DNA of 64,000 bases from Phycisphaerae bacterium. Lineage in GTDB: Bacteria; Planctomycetota; Phycisphaerae; Phycisphaerales; SM1A02. The position numbers and the translations under genes were made by a program. The stretch covers positions 1 to 64,000 of the forward strand of contig JAEUIT010000036.1 of NCBI GenBank assembly GCA_016795035.1. Reading direction: 5' to 3'. Each line of letters opens with the position of its first letter. Positions within the stretch are counted from its first letter, which is position 1. The notes beneath the pieces were generated by a model that saw only the letters and a program-made list of their open reading frames with translations, made no database searches and was not told where the DNA came from. This document shows, in pieces, positions 42,910-51,570 of this stretch.

Positions 42910-42935
42910 GTACTGCGAGGTCGAGGGCGATGCAA
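42907..42935 (-). promoter_or_regulatory. probable arsR promoter
   Basis: On the minus strand, TTGCAT (42935-42930), a 17-bp spacer and TACATT (42912-42907). Transcription would begin within a few bases of the ATG, giving a leaderless or nearly leaderless mRNA. The box matches are moderate. Confidence 0.45.
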
Positions 42936-43033
42936 GCGCCGGCTCACGACTTCGGGTCGGACGGGATGCGGCCGACGCGGAATGCGCGGGCGAGCGCCGA
43001 ATCCCGAAGGATCGGCGAGGTTCCACGTGGGGC

Positions 43034-45457
43034 ATGCGGGATCTGCCCGAAGGATTTACGCTCTCCGCACTTGTGATCGAGGCACTCGCGCCCCATCCGA
43101 CGACGGCCCCCGCCTGGAACGGCGCCTGCGCGCTCGTCGTCGGCGCGGTGCCGGCCCGCGCGACGGCCTCGGGGCAAGTGCAGCGCACGACGATCGTCGC
43201 GGTCCTGGTCGCGGTCGCGCTCCTCGCGCTCGTCGCCGCCACGCTCTTGCGCCGCCGCGAGAGCGAACGCCGGCCGGCGGGCGGCTCGACCGGCCCCGTC
43301 ACGCTCGTGCCCGACGAGACGATGCAGTCGCTCGCCGGCATCGGCGAGACGGTCCTCATCTACATGCTCCGCTTCGGTGCCGACGGCCGGCTCGTCGGCC
43401 ACTGCGCCGCGTCGCCGAAACTCTTCGGCCCCGTGCTCGAGGCGCTCCGCTCGAACGGCAAGGCGCTACTCGACCTCGTTCACCCGGATGACCGCGCGAC
43501 GTACGAGGCGGCCTTCGCGGCCCGCACGTCGACGACCGGGCGCGGCGTGCGCGAGCCCTTCGACATCCAGTACCGGATCCGCGCGACGGACGGCTCCTGG
43601 CGCTGGCTGCACGAGCGCGTGCGCCCCGCGACGACGGCGAGCGGACAAGGCGACGCGTCGTGGGAGTCGGTCATCGTCGATTTCACGGAGCGGCGCGCGG
43701 GTGAAGACCGGCAGCAGTACCTCCTCGACCTGCAACGTCTGGCGACGCGCGTTCTCGAGACATTCCTCCGCTCCGACGACCTCGATCGCGGCATCGAGTC
43801 GATGCTCGGCGCCGCCGGCTCCGCGTTGCAGCTCTCGCGCGTCTCGTTCGTGCGACTCGATGCCGACGTGCGCGAGGCGACGGTGGTCCGCGAGTGGGTC
43901 GCGCCGGGATTTCCGAGCGCACGCACGCGGCGGCAGGTGCAGCAGCTCGACAAGACCGGCTGGTGGGTGCCGAACGCGAAGCTCGGGAAGCCGAGCGTCT
44001 TCCGCCGCGAGGATGCGGGCCTCGGCCTCATCGCCGTCGCGCGCTCGATCCACGAGGAAGTGCTCGCGATGCTCGTCGTTCCCGTGCTCGTGCACGGCAC
44101 GCTCCGCGCGGCGCTCGTCTTCGAGGACCTCGTGGCCGCCCGGCGCTTTCGGCGCGAGGAGATCTCGACGGCGCAGACGCTCGCCTTCGCCGTCGTGCGC
44201 GGCATGGAGCGGCAGGAGACGTCGGCGGAACGACGGCGCGTCGAAGGCCTGCAACGCACGCTCGAACGCTCGGAGCTTGTGGCGCAGCTCGCGGGCGGCA
44301 TCGCGCACGACTTCAACAACGTGCTCTTCGCGGTCCGCGGCCAGATCCAGATCCTGCGGAAGCGCGTGAGCGACGAGGAAACGCTCGAGGCGCTTTCGCG
44401 CATCGAGTCCGCGATCGCGGGCGCGTCCGAGATGGTCACGGGCATCCGCCGCGCGCACCGCGGCGAGGAGGAGCCGCTTCTCCCGACGGCGCTCGTCCCC
44501 GCCCTCGAGGACGCCTGCCGGCTCGTGGCCCGCCTACTCCCCGACTCGATCGCGCTCGAGCGCGAGCTCGGCACGGACGAGAGCGCGCACGTGCTCTCGT
44601 CGCCGCAACGCATCCAGCAACTGGTGCTGAACCTCGCGCTCAACGCCCGCGACGCCATCGCGACGGACGTGCGCGGCCGCATTCGCGTGCGCGTGCGCCG
44701 CGCGCCCGACGGGCCGCGCGGGCCGATGGCGATCGTCGAGGTCGACGACACCGGCCCGGGCATTCCGCCGCCGCTGCGCGAGCAGGCGCTCAAGCCGTTC
44801 TTCACGACGAAGGCCGGGCGCGGCGCGGGCAGCGGCACCGGCATGGGGCTTTCGATCTGCCAACGCGTCGCGAAGGAGGCGGGCGGCACGCTCACCCTCG
44901 ACTCCTCGAGCGACCTCGGCGGGCTTCGCGTGCTCGTCTCCTTTCCGATCGTGCCGGCGGCGCCCGAAGCCGCGGCGGACGCCGATCCCGCGTCGTTCGC
45001 CGACGCCGTCCACGACGCCGCGGACCGGGATCGCGAGGTGGACAATGCCGAGACCGACGACTCCGCGTTGCAGGAAGGCTCCGACGGCGCGTTCGCGCAG
45101 ATCGGCTGCGCGCTCGTCGTCGAGGACGATCCCGCGGTGCGCCGCATCCTCGCGCACTCGCTTGCGGCGAGCGACGTCGAGGTCCTCGAGCGCACCGTCG
45201 CCGACGACCTGGACGCCTACATCCGCGAGAGCCCGATGACGATCGATCTCATCGTGATGGATGTCGACCTTCCGGGCACCTCGGGCATGGAGGCGGCGCG
45301 GCGCCTGCGCGCCGCCGGCTGTGCGATCCCGATCGTGTTCGTCACGGGCGGGACCGCGGAGTTCGATCCGTCGCTCGCGCCGGCGACGCTCTTGCGGAAG
45401 CCGTTTCCGATCGAGGCGTTGCCGCGCGCCGTCGCGAAGCTGATGGCGCGTCCGTGA
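43034..45457 (+). CDS. hybrid sensor histidine kinase with PAS, GAF and receiver domains
   Basis: About 807 residues. One membrane segment (TTIVAVLVAVALLALVAATLL) is near residue 60. A PAS/PAC domain ends FDIQYRIRATDGSWRWLHER...VDFTERR (about 120-220). A GAF-like domain covers about 230-400. The H box AGGIAHDFNNVLFAVRGQ carries the phosphorylated His, and the HATPase domain has NLALNARDAI, DDTGPGIPPPL and GTGMGLSICQR. A C-terminal receiver (LVVEDDPAVRRIL, phosphoacceptor in VMDVDLPGTSG) completes it. No separate response regulator or HPt gene is adjacent. ATG 43034 is chosen; the frame opens to 42806. It is divergent from arsR; an arsenic link is unproven. Its 3' end overlaps hisD. Confidence 0.9.
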   Translation: MRDLPEGFTLSALVIEALAPHPTTAPAWNGACALVVGAVPARATASGQVQRTTIVAVLVAVALLALVAATLLRRRESERRPAGGSTGPVTLVPDETMQSLAGIGETVLIYMLRFGADGRLVGHCAASPKLFGPVLEALRSNGKALLDLVHPDDRATYEAAFAARTSTTGRGVREPFDIQYRIRATDGSWRWLHERVRPATTASGQGDASWESVIVDFTERRAGEDRQQYLLDLQRLATRVLETFLRSDDLDRGIESMLGAAGSALQLSRVSFVRLDADVREATVVREWVAPGFPSARTRRQVQQLDKTGWWVPNAKLGKPSVFRREDAGLGLIAVARSIHEEVLAMLVVPVLVHGTLRAALVFEDLVAARRFRREEISTAQTLAFAVVRGMERQETSAERRRVEGLQRTLERSELVAQLAGGIAHDFNNVLFAVRGQIQILRKRVSDEETLEALSRIESAIAGASEMVTGIRRAHRGEEEPLLPTALVPALEDACRLVARLLPDSIALERELGTDESAHVLSSPQRIQQLVLNLALNARDAIATDVRGRIRVRVRRAPDGPRGPMAIVEVDDTGPGIPPPLREQALKPFFTTKAGRGAGSGTGMGLSICQRVAKEAGGTLTLDSSSDLGGLRVLVSFPIVPAAPEAAADADPASFADAVHDAADRDREVDNAETDDSALQEGSDGAFAQIGCALVVEDDPAVRRILAHSLAASDVEVLERTVADDLDAYIRESPMTIDLIVMDVDLPGTSGMEAARRLRAAGCAIPIVFVTGGTAEFDPSLAPATLLRKPFPIEALPRAVAKLMARP

Positions 45458-46703
45458 GCCGGAGCGCGGCGCTCGCGGCGTGCGCCGCGAGGCCCTCGAG
45501 GTGCGCCAGCCGCACGGTGTCGCGCGCTACCGCGGCGCGCACGGCGCCCGACGCATACGGACGGAGACGCACGAAGTCGAGGACGGAAAGCCCTTGGCTC
45601 GTGCGCGCGGCGCCGCCGGTCGGCAACGTGTGGTTCGGCCCGATCCCGTAGTCGCCGAAGACCTCTGCCATCGGCGCGAGAAAGGCGGCGCCGTACGAGC
45701 GGCAGGCGCGGAGGAGTTCCGTCGGCCGCCGCGTCGCAACGGCGAGATGCTCCGGCGCGAGCGCGTCGGCCACGCGCGCCGCCTCCGCGCGCGACGCGAC
45801 GACCGCGAAGCCCCCCCGCCGGAGCGCGCGCCGTGCGATCGTCGCCGTCGGCAACGTCGAGAGGAGCGCGTCGAGCCGCGCGCACGCCCGGATCGCCGCA
45901 CGCCGACCGATCGAGACGAGCCACACGGCGCTTGCCGGATCGTGCTCGGCCTGCGCGAGGAGATCGGCTGCAACGTGGTCGGGATCGGCCGTCTGGTCGG
46001 CGACGACGAGGAGCTCGCTCGGCCCCGCCAGCATGTCGATCGCGACGAGCCCGCGCTCGCGGAGGATCGCCTTCGCCGCCGTCACGTAGCGATTTCCTGG
46101 GCCGACGAGGACGTCGCACCGCGGGATCTCGTCGTCGCCGCGCGCCAGGAGCGCAATCGCTTGCGCGCCACCGATCGCGAGGACGCGGTCGGCGCCCGCG
46201 AGCGCGGCGGCGGCGAGCATGGCATCGACGGGCCGCGGCGACGCCGCGGTGACCGACGACACGCCGGCGACGCGGGCCGGGATCGCGGTCATCAGCGCCG
46301 ACGACGGCAACGGATAGCGCCCGCCGGGGGCGTAGCAGCCCGCGGAGGCGAGCGGCACCACGCGGTGTCCGATCTCCGCGTTGCCGGTGCGGATGGTGAG
46401 GTCGGAGAGCGAGCGCCGCTGCGCCCGTGCGAAGCGCTCGATGCGCGCGGCGGCGCGGGCGAGCGCGTCCCGGTCCGCGCGGGCAAGGCGAGCCAGGCCG
46501 CGCAGGCAGTCGCGCCGATCGCGCACGAGCGGCTCGCCGCGACCGAGTTCGCCGTGCCGTCGCGCCTCGCGCAGCGCGGCCGCCCTTCCGCCGCGGAGCA
46601 CGCGGTCGACGATCGTCTCTGCCACGCGGCGGGCCTCGGTGTCGACGGTGGCCGCGCCCGAACGACGAAGGGCCGCAGGCGCGCGTTCGGGGAAGGTGCT
46701 CAC
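45342..46703 (-). CDS. hisD: histidinol dehydrogenase
   Basis: Catalyses the last two steps, histidinol to histidine, with NAD. 453 residues from a GTG that overlaps the hisA/IE stop (GTGA). Motifs: YAPGGRYPLPSSALMTAIPA, VLAIGGAQAIALLARG, DVLVGPGNRYVTAAK, DMLAGPSELLVVAD, LAQAEHDP and the C-terminal FGDYGIGPNHTLPTGGAAR. The family normally ends near the LEGLAAHAASAA segment; about 30 further low-complexity residues run on so the gene overlaps the 3' end of the convergent kinase gene by 116 bp. It is the last gene of the his operon. Confidence 0.94.
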   Translation of the reverse strand: MSTFPERAPAALRRSGAATVDTEARRVAETIVDRVLRGGRAAALREARRHGELGRGEPLVRDRRDCLRGLARLARADRDALARAAARIERFARAQRRSLSDLTIRTGNAEIGHRVVPLASAGCYAPGGRYPLPSSALMTAIPARVAGVSSVTAASPRPVDAMLAAAALAGADRVLAIGGAQAIALLARGDDEIPRCDVLVGPGNRYVTAAKAILRERGLVAIDMLAGPSELLVVADQTADPDHVAADLLAQAEHDPASAVWLVSIGRRAAIRACARLDALLSTLPTATIARRALRRGGFAVVASRAEAARVADALAPEHLAVATRRPTELLRACRSYGAAFLAPMAEVFGDYGIGPNHTLPTGGAARTSQGLSVLDFVRLRPYASGAVRAAVARDTVRLAHLEGLAAHAASAALRLTDAPSASRRRAATPRSETASARASPARATDRTPRSRP

Positions 46704-47974
46704 GGCCGCGGCCCTCCCTTGCGCTCGCCGCCGCGTCGCGTGACGCGTCGGGCGCGGCGCGTGAGCTCGTCGTCGACGTCGGCCACGCTCGCGCCGACCG
46801 ACGCGAGCTTCACCGCGCTGAAGAACGCCACGTCGGCCGCTTCCGCGACCACCGCCTCGCGCGAGACGGCGACCGCGAGCTCGTCGGCCTCCTCGCGCAG
46901 CTTGTCCGCGAGGAGCTCGGGTTCGCGGCGCAGGCGCGCGGTGTAGCTCGCGGGATCGTCCATGCAGCCGGCGCGCAGCCGCCGATCGAGCGCGGCCAGC
47001 CCGCGCAGCGGCCCGAAGCATGTCGGTGTGCCCGCGTGACACGCAGGCCCTTCGGGCTCGACGACGAAGCGCAGCGTGTCCCGGTCGCAGTCGGCGTCGA
47101 TCGCGAGGAGCCGTTGCCGGGCGCCGCTCGTCTCCCCCTTCCGCCAGAGCCCGCGCGTGCGCGAGCGATAGGCCCCGCGCCGTTCGCCGGCTGCAACGCG
47201 GAGACTCTCGCGATCGGAGTAGGCGAGCGACAGGAGCTGGCCGGAGCGGTCGCAGACCGCGGTCGGCACGAGCCCGTCGGGCCGGTCGCTGCGGAGGCAG
47301 GCCCAGAGGCAGTCGGCGGGGTCGAGCGCCGGCCTGCCGGGCGCCGCGTGCAGCGCCATGCCGACTTGGGCGTCGGCCCCGATCCGATCGAGCGCTGCGA
47401 TCTCGTCGACGCTGGCGATGCCGCCCGCGAACGTCACGCGGACGTCGCCTGCAACGCGGAGAAGCGACTCGGCCCGCGCGAGCTCGAAGCCCGCGAGGGT
47501 TCCTTCGACCTCGACGAACGTGACGAGGAATCCCCCGACGTGGTCGCGGAGCTCGGCGATCCGCGTTGCAGCCGACTCGCAGGTGCCGCGCGTCCAGCCT
47601 TCGACGACGACCTCGCCGTCGCGGGCATCGACCGCCGCGAGGAGGCGGTCGCGCGGAAGGCTCGAGAGGAATTCCGGCGTGGCTCGCGTGCCCACGATGA
47701 GACGCTCGGCGCCGTCGTCGAGCCACCGTCGCGCCGTGTCGCGGTCGCGGATGCCCCCGCCCACGCGGCAGCGGGCGCGGCCCAGGAGCTCGCGCACGAG
47801 CGTGGCGTTCGAGCCGGTGCCGCGGGCGGCGTCGAGGTCGACGACGGCAATCTCGCCGAACGGGGCGAACCGCTCGGCGAGCGGGCGCGGATCGCCGAGG
47901 TCGAGCACGAGGTCGCGGCCCTGGCGCAGTTGGACGGCGCGGCCGTCGAGGAGGTCGATCGAGGGGATCAGCAT
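46700..47974 (-). CDS. hisA: HisA-HisI-HisE fusion (ProFAR isomerase plus PRA-cyclohydrolase and PRA-PP pyrophosphatase)
   Basis: 424 residues carrying three enzymes. Residues 1-240 are HisA: PSIDLLDGRAVQL with the first catalytic Asp, VDLDAARG, CRVGGGIRD and TFAGGIASVDE. At the second catalytic position the usual DGT is VEGT, a Glu. Residues about 245-345 are HisI: DGLVPTAVCD, RSRTRGLWRKGETSG and GPACHAGTPTCF. Residues about 350-424 are HisE: SYTARLRREPELLADKLREEADEL. HisI-HisE fusions are common; HisA joined to them is unusual. It overlaps hisF by 7 bp and hisD by 4 bp. Confidence 0.93.
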   Translation of the reverse strand: MLIPSIDLLDGRAVQLRQGRDLVLDLGDPRPLAERFAPFGEIAVVDLDAARGTGSNATLVRELLGRARCRVGGGIRDRDTARRWLDDGAERLIVGTRATPEFLSSLPRDRLLAAVDARDGEVVVEGWTRGTCESAATRIAELRDHVGGFLVTFVEVEGTLAGFELARAESLLRVAGDVRVTFAGGIASVDEIAALDRIGADAQVGMALHAAPGRPALDPADCLWACLRSDRPDGLVPTAVCDRSGQLLSLAYSDRESLRVAAGERRGAYRSRTRGLWRKGETSGARQRLLAIDADCDRDTLRFVVEPEGPACHAGTPTCFGPLRGLAALDRRLRAGCMDDPASYTARLRREPELLADKLREEADELAVAVSREAVVAEAADVAFFSAVKLASVGASVADVDDELTRRARRVTRRGGERKGGPRP

Positions 47975-48726
47975 GGCCGGATCGCCTTTCCGCGGGCGGC
48001 GAGCGCCCGCTTGAGGTCGCGGATGGTGGTCTCGCGACGGTGGAGGATGCCTGCAACGAGGAGTGCGTCGGCGCCGGCCTCGAGCGCCGCGAGGAGGTCG
48101 AGCGCGGTGCCGGCGCCCCCCGACGCGATGACCGGACGCCCCGTCGCCGCGACCACGCGGCGGATGAGGTCGAGGTCGTAGCCGGTGCCGGTGCCGTCGC
48201 GATCGATCGAGGTGAGCAGGATCTCGCCGGCGCCGCGCCGCGCTCCCTCGGCCGCCCACGACACCGCGTCGAGCCCCGTGGCCCTCGACCCGGCGCGGAC
48301 GACCGCCTCGTAGCCGCCCTGCCCTTGGCGCCGCGCGTCGATCGCGAGCACCGCGGCCTGCGCCCCGTAGCGTTCGGCGAGGTGCGTCAGGAGTTCGGGC
48401 CGCCGCAGCGCGGCGCTATTGACGACGACTCGATCGGCGCCGGCGTCGAAGAGCGCCGCCGCCGCATCGATCGACGTGATGCCGCCGCCGACCGTGAGCG
48501 GCAGGCCGACGGCCGCGCGGACCCGCTCCACCGCCGCCCGCCGCGCGGATCGGCCTTCGAGCGTCGCGCGGACGTCGAGCACCGCGATCTCGTCGGCGCC
48601 GTCGGCCTCGTACCGCGCCGCCAGCTCCGCCGGGTCGCCGCAGTCGCGGAGGTCGGCGAACGAGGTGCCCTTCACGACGCGCCCGTCGGCGACGTCAAGG
48701 CACGCGATGAGTCGCGTGGTCAGCAT
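47968..48726 (-). CDS. hisF: imidazole glycerol phosphate synthase cyclase subunit
   Basis: 252 residues, (beta/alpha)8 barrel. [19 protein letters not shown] contains the first catalytic Asp, and [13 protein letters not shown] the second. [13 protein letters not shown] and IASGGAGT are the phosphate-binding loops. It works with HisH to convert PRFAR and glutamine-derived ammonia to IGP and AICAR. ATG 48726 overlaps hisH by 7 bp. An exact iterated motif (48051) encodes LLVAG. Confidence 0.96.
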   Translation of the reverse strand: MLTTRLIACLDVADGRVVKGTSFADLRDCGDPAELAARYEADGADEIAVLDVRATLEGRSARRAAVERVRAAVGLPLTVGGGITSIDAAAALFDAGADRVVVNSAALRRPELLTHLAERYGAQAAVLAIDARRQGQGGYEAVVRAGSRATGLDAVSWAAEGARRGAGEILLTSIDRDGTGTGYDLDLIRRVVAATGRPVIASGGAGTALDLLAALEAGADALLVAGILHRRETTIRDLKRALAARGKAIRPC

Positions 48727-49319
48727 CGCACGGCGCTCCCGTCGAGGGCGCTCGCGAGGGCCGCCAGTCCGAATGCCCCGCTCAACTCCGGGTGAAACTG
48801 CAGGGCGATTAGCGCTCCGCGCCTGAGGGCCGCGACGAACGGGCCGCCGAACTCGGCGACGGCGACGTCGGCGTCGCTCGGTGCCTCGTCGAGGGCCACG
48901 CGATAGCCGTGTGCGAACGCCGCGTATCCGTCGCCGCAGAAGCCGCGCACCCGATTCCATCCGTAGTGGGTCGGGCGCGGCGTGCTGGCGAAGCGGCGCA
49001 CCATCGAGGGGAAGACGCCGAGCCCCGACACGCCCGGCGACTCGTCGCTTGCGGCGCAGAGGATCTGGAGGCCGACGCAGATGCCCACGGTCGGACGGTC
49101 ACTTGCGATCCGGTCGAGGAGCGCGTCGGCGTAGCCTGCAACGCGGAGCGTACGCACCGCGTTGCCGAACGCGCCGACGCCGGGCACGACCACGCAAGCG
49201 GCCGCGGCAACATCGCCGGGATCGGCTGCAACGTCGACGCGCGCTCCGAGACGCGCGAAGGCACGGACGAGGGACGCGCGGTTCCCCGCGCCGGTGTCGA
49301 GAAGGAGGACGTTCGTCAC
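48720..49319 (-). CDS. hisH: imidazole glycerol phosphate synthase glutaminase subunit
   Basis: 199 residues, class I glutamine amidotransferase. VVPGVGAFGNAV, nucleophile Cys in TVGICVGLQILC, PTHYGWNRV, and the His/Glu pair in ALQFHPELSG. GTG start (49319) overlapping the hisB stop. It supplies ammonia to HisF, whose gene follows immediately. Confidence 0.95.
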   Translation of the reverse strand: MTNVLLLDTGAGNRASLVRAFARLGARVDVAADPGDVAAAACVVVPGVGAFGNAVRTLRVAGYADALLDRIASDRPTVGICVGLQILCAASDESPGVSGLGVFPSMVRRFASTPRPTHYGWNRVRGFCGDGYAAFAHGYRVALDEAPSDADVAVAEFGGPFVAALRRGALIALQFHPELSGAFGLAALASALDGSAVRC

Positions 49320-49882
49320 AGCAGCGTTCCTTTGGTGGAGTTCGAGTCGCCGGGGCGAAGCGCGGCGCGAAGGGCGCGGGCGGCTGCCTTCATCGCCGCT
49401 TCGGCGCGGTGGTGGTCGTTGCGTCCGCGAAGGACGTCGACGTGCAACGTGAAGCGCGCGGAGATCGCGAAGCTTCGGAGGACGTGTGCGACGTTCTCCG
49501 CCGCGAGCCCGCCGATCGCGTCGCGGCGCAGGCCGAGGCGGACGTGGGCGTACGGACGGCGCGCGAGGTCGACGACCGCCCGGGCGAGGCTCTCGTCGAG
49601 CGGCGCGAACGCGTCGCCGAAGCGCGCGATCCCGAGACGGTCGCCGAGCTCGCGGTCGAGCGCCTCGCCGAGCGCGAGCGCCGAGTCCTCCGCGGTGTGG
49701 TGGTCGTCGACCGCGAGGTCCCCGTTGCAGGCAAGGTCGAGCGACCAGCCGGCGTGGGTCGCGAGCGTGCCGAGGAGGTGATCGAGGAAGCCGATGCCGG
49801 TTGCGACGCGCACGTCGCCGGGGACGAGCGCCAAACCGCAGCGGACGGAGGTTTCGCGGGTGTCGCGTTCGATGCGAATCAT
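49316..49882 (-). CDS. hisB: imidazoleglycerol-phosphate dehydratase
   Basis: 188 residues, monofunctional. Manganese-binding motifs FLDHLLGTLATHAGW and DDHHTAEDSALALGEAL, then the second-repeat RPYAHVRLGL and GRNDHHRAEAAMKAAARAL. ATG 49882 overlaps the hisC/HAD stop (ATGA). The phosphatase domain that enterobacteria fuse to HisB is absent here; a HAD domain is instead fused to HisC, upstream. Confidence 0.96.
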   Translation of the reverse strand: MIRIERDTRETSVRCGLALVPGDVRVATGIGFLDHLLGTLATHAGWSLDLACNGDLAVDDHHTAEDSALALGEALDRELGDRLGIARFGDAFAPLDESLARAVVDLARRPYAHVRLGLRRDAIGGLAAENVAHVLRSFAISARFTLHVDVLRGRNDHHRAEAAMKAAARALRAALRPGDSNSTKGTLL

Positions 49883-51570
49883 GGGATCGCCTCCAGGAAG
49901 GCGCGGACGTCGGCGAAGGTCTCCGCGGCGCCTGCAACGCGGAGCGCCGCGACGGTGCATGGGGCGTCGTCGCCGGGCGCGACCACGCCCATCGGAAGGA
50001 CCGCGGCGTCGTCGCCGGCGGTGACCGACACCGCCGCACGGATGTCGTCGACGGTGTCGCCGACGAACCACGCGGTCCGCACGCCGAGCGCCTCGAGCGC
50101 TCGACGCACCGGCTCGGGCGATGGCTTCGGCGGCGCGTCCTCGAGGGTCACGAGTGCGTCGAAGCGCGAGGCGATCGCCCAGCGTTCGAGAAATCGCTCC
50201 GCATCGCGCCGAGGGCGCCCCGTCACGATCGCGAGCGGCCGCCTCGCCCGCAGCCGATCGAGCGCGGCGGGATCGACGAGGAGCGTTTCGGTCGCCCGGT
50301 ACGCGGCGTACGCGCGCTCGAAGCGCGCGACGACGTCCTCGAGCGCGACGTCGATCCCCTCGTCGAGGAGGAGCCGTCGCGTGAGCAGCCAATCGTTGTT
50401 CGCGTCGCCTCGTCGCTTCGCCTTGGCGATCGCGGCAGGCGAGGCGGAGCCTCCGAACGCCGCGACCGTCTCGAGGATCGCGCGGCGATACGACTGCGAC
50501 ACGTCGGCGAGGACGCCGTCGAGGTCGAAGAGGATCGCGTCGGGGGCGGTGGCGGCGCGGAGGGCGCGCTCGACGCGCCGCGAGACGTCCGGCTCGCCCA
50601 CGCACGTCACGCGGAGCGCGTCGGCGAGCGACGGTTCGCGAAACGTCCGCACGCGGACTCCGAGCGATGCGAGCCGCGCCGCGATGATCGGCGCCGGCGA
50701 CGTCACGGCCGTGGCCCGCGCGAAGACGAAGTTGCCGTCGGAGGCCGTCGTCGCGAACCCCGCGTCGCGAAAGGCCGTCGCGAGCCGCTCGCGTTCGCGG
50801 CGCACGCGGCTAACCCTCGCGCGCATCGTCGGTTCGCCCCGCTCGAGCGCCGCAGCTGCAACGGCGAGCGACACGGTGGCGACGGGGTACGGCGGCGCGA
50901 GCGCCCGCAGCGAGCGCGCGAGGTCGACCGGCGCGAACGCCGCGCCGACGCGCAGCCCGGCGAGCCCCCACGCCTTCGAGAGGGTGCGCACGACCACGAC
51001 GTCGTCGTACGCAAGCGCCGCGTCGGCGACGTCGTCGGCGGCGAACTCGCCGTAGGCGGCGTCGAGGACGAGCGACGTGCCGACCAGCCCGTCGCGGATC
51101 GCACGCAGCTCGTCGCGCCGGAGGACGCGACCTGTCGGATTGTTCGGACTGACGACGAAGGCGAACGCGGCGCCCTCGGCCGCGGCGACGAAGGCGTCGA
51201 CCGGGAACGGTCCCTGGTCGTCCCAGCGAACGGCGTCGACCGTGCCGCCGTTCGCGCGGACCCGCTCGGGAATCGTGGCGAACGTGGGGTCGGTGACGAC
51301 CACGCGTCGGCCGCGGGCGAGACGGGCGAGACGGTCGATGGCGTCGTCGGCGCCGGCGGTGACGACCACGCGGTCGTCGGCGACGCCATGACGTCGAGCG
51401 AACGCGGCGGCGAGCGCCCCGGCGTCGGGATAGCGGCCGATGGCGTCGGTCGTGACCTCCGCCTGCAACGCGGAGAGGTCGTCGGGGCGCATCGGGCATT
51501 CGTTCGCGTCGAGCCGCAGCTCGGGGAGCTGCGTCGAGGCCGAAGCGGAGCGCGGCGAGAGCGCGGTCAT
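49879..51570 (-). CDS. hisC: histidinol-phosphate aminotransferase fused to HAD phosphatase
   Basis: 563 residues. Residues 1-335 are a PLP aminotransferase: LDANECPM, VVSPNNPTGRV, VLDAAYGEF and the PLP lysine in TLSKAWGLAGLRVG. From about 345 comes a HAD domain with all four motifs: ILFDLDGVLADV, AIVTGRPRRDAE, PPKPSPEPVRRAL and FVGDTVDDIRAA. The fused HAD is the natural candidate for histidinol-phosphate phosphatase, otherwise missing from the operon; this is inference. It overlaps hisG (ATGA) and hisB. Confidence 0.92.
   Translation of the reverse strand: MTALSPRSASASTQLPELRLDANECPMRPDDLSALQAEVTTDAIGRYPDAGALAAAFARRHGVADDRVVVTAGADDAIDRLARLARGRRVVVTDPTFATIPERVRANGGTVDAVRWDDQGPFPVDAFVAAAEGAAFAFVVSPNNPTGRVLRRDELRAIRDGLVGTSLVLDAAYGEFAADDVADAALAYDDVVVVRTLSKAWGLAGLRVGAAFAPVDLARSLRALAPPYPVATVSLAVAAAALERGEPTMRARVSRVRRERERLATAFRDAGFATTASDGNFVFARATAVTSPAPIIAARLASLGVRVRTFREPSLADALRVTCVGEPDVSRRVERALRAATAPDAILFDLDGVLADVSQSYRRAILETVAAFGGSASPAAIAKAKRRGDANNDWLLTRRLLLDEGIDVALEDVVARFERAYAAYRATETLLVDPAALDRLRARRPLAIVTGRPRRDAERFLERWAIASRFDALVTLEDAPPKPSPEPVRRALEALGVRTAWFVGDTVDDIRAAVSVTAGDDAAVLPMGVVAPGDDAPCTVAALRVAGAAETFADVRAFLEAIP

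Noticed and set aside
49316..49882. Missing phosphatase domain of HisB as a truncation
   Set aside because: Most bacteria have monofunctional HisB of this length; the protein starts and ends normally.
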